Origin: Bacteroidota bacterium
GTDB taxonomy: Bacteria > Bacteroidota > Bacteroidia > UKL13-3
Length of the DNA stretch: 64,000 nt
Direction of reading: 5' to 3'
NCBI GenBank assembly: GCA_027487835.1
Contig: JAIYCU010000019.1
Location: 1 to 64,000, forward strand
The position numbers and the translations under genes are program-made. The notes beneath the pieces are model-generated. The model did no database searches, was not told the DNA's origin, and saw only the letters and a list, made by a program, of their open reading frames with translations. The first letter of the stretch is position 1, and every line of letters starts with the position of its first letter. Below are positions 44,454 through 53,900 of the stretch, in pieces.

Positions 44454-45734
44454 TTACATCATAATACCTGCCAAGGTTGCACTTAAGTAGGAAGCCAGCG
44501 TTCCACAAATAAGTGCTTTGAAGCCAAGCTTGGCAAGGTCGGCACGGCGAGAAGGAGCTAATTCTCCAATGCCGCCCACTTGAATGGCAATAGAGCTAAA
44601 ATTGGCAAATCCACATAAAGCAAAACTGGCAATAATAACAGATTTTGGGGCCAAAGCACCAGCTTCTATCATAGGGGTTAATTTTGCATAGGCCACAAAT
44701 TCATTGATTACCATTTTATTTCCCATAAGGGAACCAACGGTCTGAATGTCTTGGTTGGGAACGCCCATGGCCCAAGCAAACATTGAAAAGAAGCTTCCAA
44801 AAATTTGGTCGAGACTTAAAGTAGCCATCTGAATGCCTGCAAAATCAAGGGAGAGTCCAATTCCTGCCAGGATAGAGCCAAACTTTCCAAGTATTACATC
44901 TGCCAAGGCGATGATGGCAATAAAGCCTATAAGCATGGCAATTACGTTCAAGGATATTTTTAATCCATCAGAAGCACCATGGCTAATTGCGTCCAAAAGG
45001 TTGGCATGTGATTTTTTTACTTCTAATTTAATGACACCTTTGGTAGGGGATTCTTCTGTTTCTGGCCATACTATTTTAGAAATGACCAAGGCACCAGGCG
45101 CAGCCATAATGCTGGCTGCTAGCAAATAGGGGGCAGGTACGCCCATTGAGATATAAACTGCCATCACTCCACCTGCAATGCACGCCATGCTACCACTCAT
45201 GCTGGCAAGGAGCTCGCTCATGGTCATGGTATTGAGGTAAGGTTTAATCATAATTTGTGCTTCTACTTGGCCTACAAAGGCACTGGCTACATTAGAGAGG
45301 GCTTCGCTGCCGCTTACGCGCATTAGAAAATGTACAATTTTAGCAAAGAAAGAAACGATGATTTGCATGAGGCCCACATGATAGGCCATGCTTACTAAAA
45401 CAGCTACAAAAATAATGGTAGGCATTATTTTAAACATGAACAAGAAACTGTATTGGTCGCCAAAAATGGGCTGCAACAACTCTGGTTTCATGAGTCCGCC
45501 AAATACAAATTCACCGCCTTTATCAGCAAGTTTTAAGAGCAATTCGATTTTTTTTCCGACATAGGCAAATAGGTTTGAGCCTACACTTGTTTTAAGAATA
45601 AAAACAGCCAATCCTGCCTGAAGGGCAAGACCACTTATTACTAATCTATAATTAATTGCTTTTCGGTTATTAGAGAGCAGGAAAGCAATTCCTAAAATAA
45701 CGGCAATACCAATGAGTCCGGATAGATTTTCCAT
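44454..45734 (-). CDS. NupC-type concentrative nucleoside transporter
   Basis: This 426-aa membrane protein belongs to the CNT (NupC) family, which imports nucleosides with sodium or protons. About ten hydrophobic segments are seen. Conserved stretches include SYRL-like ends, FVGQVEAQIMIKPYLNTMTMSELLASMSGSMACIAGGVMAVYIS and the C-terminal CGFANFSSIAIQVGGIGELAP. It begins 2 bases after the upstream DUF151 gene, so the two form an operon. Substrate specificity cannot be told. Confidence 0.93.
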   Translation of the reverse strand: MENLSGLIGIAVILGIAFLLSNNRKAINYRLVISGLALQAGLAVFILKTSVGSNLFAYVGKKIELLLKLADKGGEFVFGGLMKPELLQPIFGDQYSFLFMFKIMPTIIFVAVLVSMAYHVGLMQIIVSFFAKIVHFLMRVSGSEALSNVASAFVGQVEAQIMIKPYLNTMTMSELLASMSGSMACIAGGVMAVYISMGVPAPYLLAASIMAAPGALVISKIVWPETEESPTKGVIKLEVKKSHANLLDAISHGASDGLKISLNVIAMLIGFIAIIALADVILGKFGSILAGIGLSLDFAGIQMATLSLDQIFGSFFSMFAWAMGVPNQDIQTVGSLMGNKMVINEFVAYAKLTPMIEAGALAPKSVIIASFALCGFANFSSIAIQVGGIGELAPSRRADLAKLGFKALICGTLASYLSATLAGIMM

Positions 45735-45736
45735 AT

Positions 45737-46327
45737 TTATTTTTGTCTCCTTTGTATTTCGTCTCTAATTTTTGCGGCTTTTATATAGTCTTCTATAGAT
45801 AATGATTTTTCAAGCAGTGTATGCAACTGTTCGAGGGTCATTTTGGTAAATTCTCTTGGCTCCTCAGCGGCTTTGCTTTTGGGTTTTTGTGGAGGGGCCT
45901 CGGCGGCTTCGTGAAGCTCGTCATTAAATTCAACCCCGGCAGCATCCATGATATCTTCGTAGGTGTAAATTGGACATTTAAACCGGACTGCCAAGGCAAT
46001 TGCGTCGGAAGTTCTAGCATCTAATTCTTTTACTTCGCCTTGAAATTCACAAACCATTTTGGCATGGAACACGCCTTCATGCAAATTATAGATTACCACT
46101 TCGTGCATGTTAATATCAAAAAGGCTAAAGAAATTAACAAATAAGTCGTGAGTCATAGGCCTAAAAGGAACCACTTTTTCAATTTCTATAGCAATAGCTT
46201 GGGCTTCGAAGCTGCCAATAACAATGGGAAGTTTTCTATTGCTATTTTCTTCAGCTAGTATAAGTGTGTAAGAACCACTGGTTTGTCCAGTAGTTAACCC
46301 TGCTATGCTAAGTTTAACCCTATTCAT
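45737..46327 (-). CDS. bifunctional nuclease (DUF151) family protein with UVR-like C-terminus
   Basis: This 196-aa protein has the BFN/DUF151 domain in residues ~1-135: LPIVIGSFEAQAIAIEIE, RPMTHDLFVNFF and LDARTSDAIALAVRFKCPIY. The C-terminal ~40 residues (LHTLLEKSLSIEDYIKAAKIRDEIQRRQ) look like a UVR domain. A charged Ala/Pro/Lys linker joins the two. Members of this family have been reported to cleave DNA and RNA; the role in bacteria is poorly defined. It is the first gene of the pair with the nucleoside transporter, suggesting a nucleotide-scavenging link. Confidence 0.92.
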   Translation of the reverse strand: MNRVKLSIAGLTTGQTSGSYTLILAEENSNRKLPIVIGSFEAQAIAIEIEKVVPFRPMTHDLFVNFFSLFDINMHEVVIYNLHEGVFHAKMVCEFQGEVKELDARTSDAIALAVRFKCPIYTYEDIMDAAGVEFNDELHEAAEAPPQKPKSKAAEEPREFTKMTLEQLHTLLEKSLSIEDYIKAAKIRDEIQRRQK

Positions 46328-46442
46328 TCAATTGATTTTATCGAAGAACGAATTAAGTAAAATTGTGTGATGAACCAAGCACAAGTTATCCCAAAAATGT
46401 GAAGGTGGGTTTGGGAAGGGGAAAGTGCAGGGGTATAAATAG

Positions 46443-46467
46443 GAACGGCCGCCTTCGGCGGCCGTTC
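46443..46467 (-). terminator. GC-rich hairpin after etfA
   Basis: A perfect 11-bp GC-rich stem with arms GAACGGCCGCC and GGCGGCCGTTC around a 3-base loop, strikingly GC-rich for this AT-rich DNA. It lies 19 bases beyond the etfA stop. The U-tract on the minus strand is poor (CCTATTTATA), so it may be a weak terminator or a 3'-end-stabilising hairpin. Confidence 0.6.
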
Positions 46468-46485
46468 TGAAATTAGAATGAAGTA

Positions 46486-47454
46486 TTAAGCTTGTTGGGC
46501 TTTAAACGCTTTTGCGGCCGCGGTGATTTTGGGTAAAATTTCGAAGGCATCTCCCACAATACCATAATCTGCTGCCTTAAAGAAGGGAGCTTCAGGGTCT
46601 TTATTAATAGCCACAATTACTTTACTTGAACTAACACCCGCCAAGTGCTGAATAGCGCCGCTAATTCCTATGGCAATATATAAATTTGGTTTAATGGTAA
46701 TACCTGTTTGGCCAACATGTTCGCTATGTGGTCTCCAATGCATATCACTTACTGGCTTAGAGCATGCGGTAGCAGCACCTAAAGTATCCGCTAATTCTTC
46801 CACTAAGTTCCAGTTTTCTGGTCCTTTCATTCCGCGGCCAGCGCTTACTACAAGCTCAGCCTCCGTTAATGGAATTTTGCCACTGGCTCTTGCAATTTCT
46901 ATTGATTTTGTTTTTGCATCATCTGCACTTAACCCAGCATCAGCCAATTCAACAGCACAAGTATTTGAACTTTCGATAATGGTAAATGAGTTAGGGGTAA
47001 TGGCCAAAACTTTAATAGACGTGTTAATGGCAACATCAGCAAAGGCTTTTCCAGAAAATACACTGCGTCTTACTTTGAAACCTGCTTGCGTATCTGGTAA
47101 TGAAATCACACCTGCCGCAATGCCCGCATTTAATTGAGCAGCTACGCGAGGCGCAACCATTTTACCACTGTAGGTATTTGAAATTACAACCACTTCTGCA
47201 TTGCAAGATTTGGCAGCATGAGCAATTACTTTGCTGTACAATTCGCCATTGAAATTCATCAAGTAATCTTGGTTGTAATTAAATACTTTGTGTGCACCAT
47301 AATTGCCAAGTGCTACCAATTTAGCTTCATCTACCTTCCCAATTGAAACAACAGATATTTGGCCAGCACTCATTTGGCTTGCATAGGAAATAGCTTCAAA
47401 AACAGCTTTTTTGAAATTACCATCTTGGTTTTCTGCAAATACTAATATGTTCAT
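46486..47454 (-). CDS. etfA: electron transfer flavoprotein subunit alpha
   Basis: EtfA (322 aa) with EtfB carries electrons from acyl-CoA and related dehydrogenases to the membrane quinone pool. The FAD-binding C-terminal domain is clear: VVSAGRGMKGPENWNLVEEL, then HVGQTGITIKPNLYIAIGISGAIQHLAG and INKDPEAPFFKAADYGIVGD. The N-terminal domain has the typical MNILVFAENQDGNF. It lies 21 bases after etfB in the same direction. No acyl-CoA dehydrogenase or ETF:quinone oxidoreductase is in the window. Confidence 0.96.
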   Translation of the reverse strand: MNILVFAENQDGNFKKAVFEAISYASQMSAGQISVVSIGKVDEAKLVALGNYGAHKVFNYNQDYLMNFNGELYSKVIAHAAKSCNAEVVVISNTYSGKMVAPRVAAQLNAGIAAGVISLPDTQAGFKVRRSVFSGKAFADVAINTSIKVLAITPNSFTIIESSNTCAVELADAGLSADDAKTKSIEIARASGKIPLTEAELVVSAGRGMKGPENWNLVEELADTLGAATACSKPVSDMHWRPHSEHVGQTGITIKPNLYIAIGISGAIQHLAGVSSSKVIVAINKDPEAPFFKAADYGIVGDAFEILPKITAAAKAFKAQQA

Positions 47455-47475
47455 AATAGATTATTATTTTTTAGA

Positions 47476-48213
47476 TTAGATAACTTTGGCTTCTGTGTGA
47501 AGCAATTGAATTAAGGTACCTGCTTCTTCCACGCTAATCAATTTGCAAGCACCTTTTGCTGCAGGTAATTCAAAGTTTAATGTTTGTGAATTGGCTTGAG
47601 CCGAGCTTGCTTCAACCACTTTAAGCGGTTTGGTGCGGGCTGCCATAATTCCGCGCATGTTAGGAATTCTTGGCTCGGTAAGTTCTTTTTGTGCACTTGC
47701 CACTAAAGGTAATTTGCATTCTAATTTTTCTCTGCCCCCATCTATATCTCTTTCAAGACTTACAATATCTCCATTTACATCAATGGCAGTAACCACATTT
47801 ACACTTGGCATATTCAACATTTCTGCTAATAATCCAGCTACAAGTCCTCCGTTATAGTCGATACTCTCGCGTCCAGTTAGGATTAAATCGAAACTTTCAC
47901 TTTTGGCATAATTAGCAATTTCTGATGCTACAAAGAAGGCATCTACTGGTTCTGCATTAACTCTAACCGCATCATGCGCACCAATGGCTAAGGCTTTTCT
48001 AATGCTTGGTTCGGCATCTGCCAAGCCAACATTAATAGCTGTTACAGTGCCACCAACTTTTTCGGTTAGTTCTAATGCTTTTGTAAGTGCCAACTCATCG
48101 TAGGGATTAATAATAAATTGAACACCTTGGGTGTTGAATTTTGTGTTGTTTTCTGTGAATGTTACCTTGGTGGTAGTGTCGGGAACATTGCTAATACAAA
48201 CCAGTACTTTCAT
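47476..48213 (-). CDS. etfB: electron transfer flavoprotein subunit beta
   Basis: EtfB (245 aa) pairs with EtfA. MKVLVCISNVPDTTTKV at the start, INPYDELALTKALEL and the LILTGRESIDYNGG segment are family hallmarks; an AMP site is expected here. The open frame extends to 48330, but those residues precede the normal N-terminus and cover the promoter region, so ATG at 48213 is taken. A -7 box TATTTTTG lies 66 bases upstream on the minus strand. Confidence 0.96.
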   Translation of the reverse strand: MKVLVCISNVPDTTTKVTFTENNTKFNTQGVQFIINPYDELALTKALELTEKVGGTVTAINVGLADAEPSIRKALAIGAHDAVRVNAEPVDAFFVASEIANYAKSESFDLILTGRESIDYNGGLVAGLLAEMLNMPSVNVVTAIDVNGDIVSLERDIDGGREKLECKLPLVASAQKELTEPRIPNMRGIMAARTKPLKVVEASSAQANSQTLNFELPAAKGACKLISVEEAGTLIQLLHTEAKVI

Positions 48214-48278
48214 ATTCTTTTCAGATTTTATGAACCTTGGGTTTTTTGAGCCCGAAGATTCTATTAGTTTTGGGTTGG

Positions 48279-48286
48279 CAAAAATA
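48279..48286 (-). promoter_or_regulatory. candidate -7 box of the etfB-etfA promoter
   Basis: TATTTTTG on the minus strand matches TAnnTTTG exactly. A TTTC lies 19 bases further upstream (one mismatch from TTTG), within the start of the divergent TPR gene. The leader would be about 60 bases. Confidence 0.4.
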
Positions 48287-48308
48287 AGCCAATATTTAAC
48301 ATTCTGAA

Positions 48309-48626
48309 ATGAACCTAGAACGATTAGCAAAACTCTTACAAATGTTGGAAGAAAATAAGGAAGATACTTTCCTTACTTATGCCATAGCCATGGAATATTT
48401 AGGAGATGCAGATACAGAAAATTCTTTGTTATGGTTTGGTAAAACTTTGGAAATCAATGATGCGCACTTACCTGCTATGTATCAGCTAGCCTTGCTGCAT
48501 TCAGCGTTGGGTCAAACCGAAACTGCCTGTAGCTATTTAGAAAAAGGATTAATTTTACTAAAGGAAAGCAAAGATTTAAAGACACGAAACGAGTTTAGAA
48601 GCTTATTAGACGAACTACTTTTTTAA
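48309..48626 (+). CDS. small tetratricopeptide-repeat protein
   Basis: This 105-aa protein consists of about two TPR-like helical pairs: DTFLTYAIAMEYLGDADTEN, then SLLWFGKTLEIND and MYQLALLHSALGQTETACSYLEKGL. It has no signal peptide, so it is cytoplasmic and probably a protein-interaction module. It is divergent from etfB and its stop codon overlaps that of the convergent epimerase gene by two bases (48624-48625). Confidence 0.85.
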   Translation: MNLERLAKLLQMLEENKEDTFLTYAIAMEYLGDADTENSLLWFGKTLEINDAHLPAMYQLALLHSALGQTETACSYLEKGLILLKESKDLKTRNEFRSLLDELLF

Positions 48627-49033
48627 GGATTTGGATTATCCATGCATAATTCTATTAGCACACCATTGGTATCTTTTGGGTGCACAAATGCGATGAGTTT
48701 CCCATCAGCGCCTTTTTTAGGCGTTTCATGAATAAGGGTAAACCCATCTGCTTTAAGGCGAGCAAGGGATGCATAAATATCTTCCACCGCAAACGCAATA
48801 TGATGGATACCTTCTCCTTTTTTTGCAATAAATTTTGCAATGGTACTTTCTTCACTACTCGCCTCTAATAGCTCAATTTTGTTGGGTCCAACCTGATAGA
48901 AAATAGTATTTACGTGCTCACTTTCCACGCTTTCTGTTTTATAAGGGGTTGTATTAAACATGGCATTAAAGAGTGCAATGGATTTTTCTGCATTGGCAAC
49001 TGCAATACCAATATGTTCAATTTTCTGCATCAT
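48623..49033 (-). CDS. mce: methylmalonyl-CoA epimerase
   Basis: This 136-aa vicinal-oxygen-chelate protein should interconvert (R)- and (S)-methylmalonyl-CoA in propionate metabolism. IEHIGIAVANAEKSIALF contains the first metal-ligand His; KGEGIHHIAFAVEDI and GVLIELCM carry the later His and Glu ligands. It overlaps the end of the upstream phosphopantetheinyl transferase gene by 17 bases, so they are co-transcribed. No methylmalonyl-CoA mutase gene is in the window. Confidence 0.92.
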   Translation of the reverse strand: MMQKIEHIGIAVANAEKSIALFNAMFNTTPYKTESVESEHVNTIFYQVGPNKIELLEASSEESTIAKFIAKKGEGIHHIAFAVEDIYASLARLKADGFTLIHETPKKGADGKLIAFVHPKDTNGVLIELCMDNPNP

Positions 49034-49673
49034 TATCTGAAGTATAGGTAAGTACTATTTGATCGTAGAATTTAAAATGGATTTTTTGTTCTTTAGAAAA
49101 ATCATCTTTTGCAATGGCACCCCAAAAGTATTTTTCGGTTTGATCCAATTTAAAAGGCCCGATATTTAAATGTTTTTTAAAATCGAGTTCTTTTTTACTA
49201 TATAATTTATACAAAGTTTCCTTTGCACTCCAAATCAGTGTCATTTCTGGTATTTGATTGGGTAAACCTGCAAAATTTTGTTCGGCATCATTTAGAAATT
49301 TTTGGCTAACCCTAAGAATTCTTGTGTCAACCAATTCTAGGTCGATACCCACATGTTTATTTTTACTCAAGTAAATACCTGCCATGTGGGCCGCGTGGGT
49401 AATAGAAATAAACCACTGAACGCCATTTACCCAGAGAGTAGGGCGATTGTTTGCATCCTTTTCCAATCTTAATTTGCTGCCTTTAAAGACCTCTTGAATA
49501 AGGCATCTACTTGCTAACCAATGTAAAGAATTGGCGCCACCAAGCCGTTGGTCTTTTTCTTCTTCAGAAAATTGATGCGAAAGTTGCACTTTCAAAGCGT
49601 CGCTATTTTCTGTAATATGCCATATCGCAACAAGGTTGTTTTCACTTATTAATATTTGGTCAAATAATGGCAT
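49017..49673 (-). CDS. 4'-phosphopantetheinyl transferase superfamily protein
   Basis: This 218-aa protein transfers the phosphopantetheine arm of CoA to a carrier protein. It has the Sfp-type motifs: SITHA (residues 90-94), the Mg-binding GIDLE (Asp111, Glu113) and WSAKETLYKLY (148-158, with Glu152). Whether its target is the fatty-acid acyl carrier protein or a specialised carrier cannot be told. It is the first gene of a pair with mce and diverges from the WD40 gene across a 42-base gap. Confidence 0.9.
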   Translation of the reverse strand: MPLFDQILISENNLVAIWHITENSDALKVQLSHQFSEEEKDQRLGGANSLHWLASRCLIQEVFKGSKLRLEKDANNRPTLWVNGVQWFISITHAAHMAGIYLSKNKHVGIDLELVDTRILRVSQKFLNDAEQNFAGLPNQIPEMTLIWSAKETLYKLYSKKELDFKKHLNIGPFKLDQTEKYFWGAIAKDDFSKEQKIHFKFYDQIVLTYTSDNDAEN

Positions 49674-49682
49674 CGTACTGCA

Positions 49683-49700
49683 AGTTTAAAAATTTAAACT
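49683..49700. promoter_or_regulatory. palindrome between divergent genes
   Basis: AGTTTAAA and its exact complement TTTAAACT surround AA in the 42-base gap between the divergent transferase and WD40 genes. Its position fits an operator or overlapping promoter, but no TAnnTTTG pair is clear. Confidence 0.3.
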
Positions 49701-49715
49701 CATTTTTGAACCAAG

Positions 49716-50633
49716 ATGGAAATAAAGAATAGAATAAATGCGAAAAGAATTATAAATTTCAGTGGACATACGGGCAGTATTTATGCCTTAAGCTTGTCTC
49801 CTGAACGTCCTTACATTTATACGGGTGGGTCGGACGGAATGGTAATAGAGTGGAATGAAGCCAATCCAAATGAGGGGAGATTGGTTGCCAAATTAACAGA
49901 ACCCGTTTACAGTATATTTTTCGATTCGGAGACCAATTATCTATGGATTGGCGCGGCTTCTGGTAATTTACACATTATTGATTTACAACAAAAGGCAGAG
50001 CTAAAACTTTATACAACCCATACCAAAGGAATTTTTGATATTAAGAAATGGAGGGGCAGTATTTTTGTGGCAGGTGGCGATGGGAGCTTAAGTTGGTATG
50101 ATGTTTTTAAATTAGATTTTGAGGGTAAAAGGCAAATTTCAGATAAGAGTTTAAGGTGTCTTGCTATTGAACCTGTAAAGGGTTTATTGGCCATTGGTTC
50201 GAGCGATACCTTTATTTATATTTACGATAAAGAACTTATTTTGGTTCAGCCTCAAATAGAAGCCCATCAAAACTCTGTATTTTCATTGGCCTTTTCGGAT
50301 AATGGGTCTTTATTATTTAGTGGAGGGAGGGATGCGATGTTAAATATATGGCGTGTATCCGAAGGTTTTGCTAGGGTAAACGCTATTCCGGCACATAATT
50401 TACATGTTCATTCAATTGCTTTAAATCCACATTATCCATATATGATTACCTCAAGCATGGATAAAACCATAAAAATTTGGGATGTTAATAGCTTTGAACT
50501 CTTAAGAGTTATGGATAAAATGAGGCATCAGGCCCATGTTAATTCAATAAATAAAATAGCTTGGTTGACCAAAGATAAATTTGTGTCGATTAGTGATGAT
50601 AAAAACGTGATGGTTTGGGAATTAGAAATTTGA
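49716..50633 (+). CDS. WD40-repeat protein
   Basis: This 305-aa protein is a single beta-propeller of about seven WD40 repeats, for example SGHTGSIYALSLSPERPYIYTGGSDG, AHQNSVFSLAFSDNGSLLFSGGRD and NLHVHSIALNPHYPYMITSSMDKTIKIWD. There is no signal peptide or extra domain. It is probably a cytoplasmic scaffold of unknown partner. It is followed by a 345-base AT-rich gap. Confidence 0.92.
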   Translation: MEIKNRINAKRIINFSGHTGSIYALSLSPERPYIYTGGSDGMVIEWNEANPNEGRLVAKLTEPVYSIFFDSETNYLWIGAASGNLHIIDLQQKAELKLYTTHTKGIFDIKKWRGSIFVAGGDGSLSWYDVFKLDFEGKRQISDKSLRCLAIEPVKGLLAIGSSDTFIYIYDKELILVQPQIEAHQNSVFSLAFSDNGSLLFSGGRDAMLNIWRVSEGFARVNAIPAHNLHVHSIALNPHYPYMITSSMDKTIKIWDVNSFELLRVMDKMRHQAHVNSINKIAWLTKDKFVSISDDKNVMVWELEI

Positions 50634-50978
50634 TAAATACTTAAAAATGACTTAATTTTAATCTGATTTTAATTAATTTTAAGAATTTTTTTAGTATTTA
50701 ACGTAGCCAATGTTAAGTTTAAAATGGTATTTACTGCAATTGGAATAATTCTAAGGCGCGTTAGGTTAAGAAATCATTGTGGAAGTTTTCAATGTTTGCT
50801 ATGTTCATATTATCAAAAATCAGACAAACACATTTTTCAGCCTATAGAAACAACTTTACAATCCTAAATTATCTTCATTGAATTGTAGAATGTAAATTCT
50901 TGAAAATCAGATTAAAAATCTGATTGCTGTCATTATTTTGCCTGGTTTGAATAAGAAAAATAACTAAATCAAACCTAT
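50634..50978. other. AT-rich intergenic region before the second giant gene
   Basis: This gap of 345 bases contains only AT-rich sequence with weak stem potential just after the WD40 stop and one perfect inverted repeat, AATCAGATT / AATCTGATT at 50905-50925 with a 3-base loop. It lies 53 bases before the giant gene's ATG. It could be an operator or short attenuator stem. I see no convincing promoter pair. Confidence 0.4.
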
Positions 50979-53900
50979 ATGATTCAATTTCGATTTCAAT
51001 TTCGATTAAGCTTTTTACTTTGCTTAATTCTTTTAGGTTCTGTGTTTACTGCCCAATCACAGGTGAGTACATACACATTTTCTAGTACCTCAGCTACATT
51101 TGTACCTATAACGGGTGCTACCTTATTGTCTGGGGTTGGTACGGTAAACGACGACAACCAATTTTCTAATGTCCCAATTGGATTTTCATTTTTGTACAAT
51201 GGTGTTTCCTATACCACTGTGGGTGTTAACTCAAATGGATACATTACTATGGGGGGAACTGCTGGTGCAAGTTGGTATGATGGAACTTCCATGCCTAATC
51301 TTGCAAACACCATTCATGGTTTAAGCGAGGATTTACATGGTACAAATAGTACTTGTCAATTAGGATATGTTACAACTGGAACAGCTGGCTCAAGGGTATT
51401 TACGTTAGAGTGGAGAAATTGGGGGTTTTATAATAATTCATCGACTTTATATAATGAATTGAGTTTTCAAATAAGGCTTAATGAAGCAACGGGTTCAATA
51501 GAGTTTAATTATTCTAATGGGACACCAATAACTACGCAAACACCTCAAGTTGGTTTAACGGGTGCCCTTACCTCCGATTTTATTGGTAGAACTTCTGCAA
51601 GTAGTTGGTCATCTACTTCCGCAATGACAACTAATGCGCAACAAATGGGATGGTCGAGTACGAATAATGTTGGTACCGGACTGCGCTATACCTATACACC
51701 TCCGCCAATGGTTTATGTTAGTTCAACCACTACACATCCAAGCACCGCGGCGGCAACGCCAGGCGCAAGTAATGTTCAAATGTTGGCGGTACAAATTGTT
51801 ACCACAGGTGCAGGCGCTCCATTGGTGGTAAATCAATTGGATTTTTCAACAGCAGGAACTACAAACTTGGCAGATATTAGTAATGCGAAAGTTTTTTATA
51901 CAGGCACAAATAGTAATTTCTCATCCGCTGTGCAATTTGGTTCGAGCCAAACCTCACCAGGTGCTACCTTTAATGTAACAGGTTCACAAGCTTTAGCAAC
52001 AGGTACTAATTATTTTTGGTTGGTTTATGATGTAAATGGAAGCGCAGCTTCTAATAATGTATTGGATGCCGCATGCAGTCAGATTACTTATAATACTTCA
52101 ACTACAGCGGTGCCAACTATTCAGGCACCAATAGGAAGCAGAACAATTCGCCCATCTATGAATGGAGCGTATGCCATTGGAACGGGTGGAGATTTTACAA
52201 CTTTAACTTCGGCAGTGAATGAGTTGGTTGCAGTTGGTGCAACGGGTCCGGTAACTTTTAATCTTACCAATGCTTATTATGGTGTTTCTACTGGCGAAGT
52301 TTTTCCTATTGCTATTTCTAGGATTCCAAATTTATGTGGGTCATGTAATTCCTTATTACCTATTTTAACTATACAACCAGCGTCAAGTACTTCTGGTGTT
52401 TTAATTGAAAATTTGGCTGCAAATGCACAAAATCTATTTAATGTTTCTGGCGCCCAGTTTGTTACCATTGATGGTAGATTGGGTGGATCAGGCACCTCTA
52501 AAAGTTTGGTATTGAGTAATGGATCAACAACAGGAATTACTGTAAATTTTCTAAATGATGCTAGGCAGGTGCTTTTGAGAGATTGTATGATAAAAAGTGC
52601 TAATACTAGCGCAATCTCTGGTGCAATTGTAATTGGCGGTTCAAATGGAACTTTAGGAAATGATAGTATCTTAATTACCAATTGTAATATTACAAATTAT
52701 GCAGTTGCTGCTGCAACCTTGGCAAACGGTATTTATTCGGCAGGGCAATCTTCAATCATCCAAAATGATTATATCACCCTAGTAAACAATAATATTTATA
52801 ATTTCACTACAAATGGAATTTCTGTTTTATCTACAGGCTCTGGTATTGGTGCATTTTGGACCATTACAGGAAATAGTATATATGATACAATTGCCAGTGC
52901 GGGAACCACAACGCGAATTGGTATAAACTTTCTCCCTGCCACTGGTGCAACTAATTCTTTTGGGCATATCATCAGTGGAAACTTTATTGGTGGTACTTCT
53001 CCATTTTGTTTAGGTTCACCTTTAACATTTACAGGTGCTTTTGGCAGTTTTACGGCACTTGCGATTAGCAATTCTGCAAGTGCAAGTGCAACTCAAATTC
53101 ATAATAATACCATTACCAATATCGTACTTTCTGGTGCTGGTACCAGGGCGTTAACTGGGATAACCTTAAGTGGTCCAGGGTTTTATTCTGTGAACGGAAA
53201 TGTTATGGGTCATAGAAGTACTCCTAATACTATAACAAGTGCCAATAACGGTACAGTGCAGTTTCTATCTAATACAGGTTCAGGAACAATTTCAATTGTA
53301 AATAATGTTGCTGCTAACATTGGTTTAACAAATATTGGTACTTCTACTGCATTCAGAGGGATTGTTTCTACAGGTGGTTCAGGTACACAAACCATTACAG
53401 GAGATAGTATTTATAATATATCACTTACTGGAACAGCCACTGGTTCTTTAACAACAGCCGCCTTTGCAGGTATTGCAGTCGCCGCAAGTCCAACTACTTT
53501 GCTAATTAACAATAACCTGATAACAGGAATTAGTAACTTGCAAATAGGTTCACATGTAATGGTGGGTATTTCATCCACTGGGTTTCCAACTAATTTAAGC
53601 ATTCAAAATAATCAGGTTGTAAATCTGAGATCTCAATCTACTGCGATTGGCTCAACAACTGCGGCTGCATTAAATGGAGTAATTGTAGGAGGTGGAACAA
53701 CGGTAAGTGTTACCGGAAATACCATCAATCAATTAAGAGTGGGTGGTTCTGCAGGTACACAATTAAATGGTATGTGTTTTACTTCAGGCACAAATACAGT
53801 TACAGGTAATACCATTTCAAACCTATCTACTGTAACCACCTCAATTGGATCTACTACATTGTCTGGTTTAAATGGAATTTTGTCAACTTCTACAGCAGTT

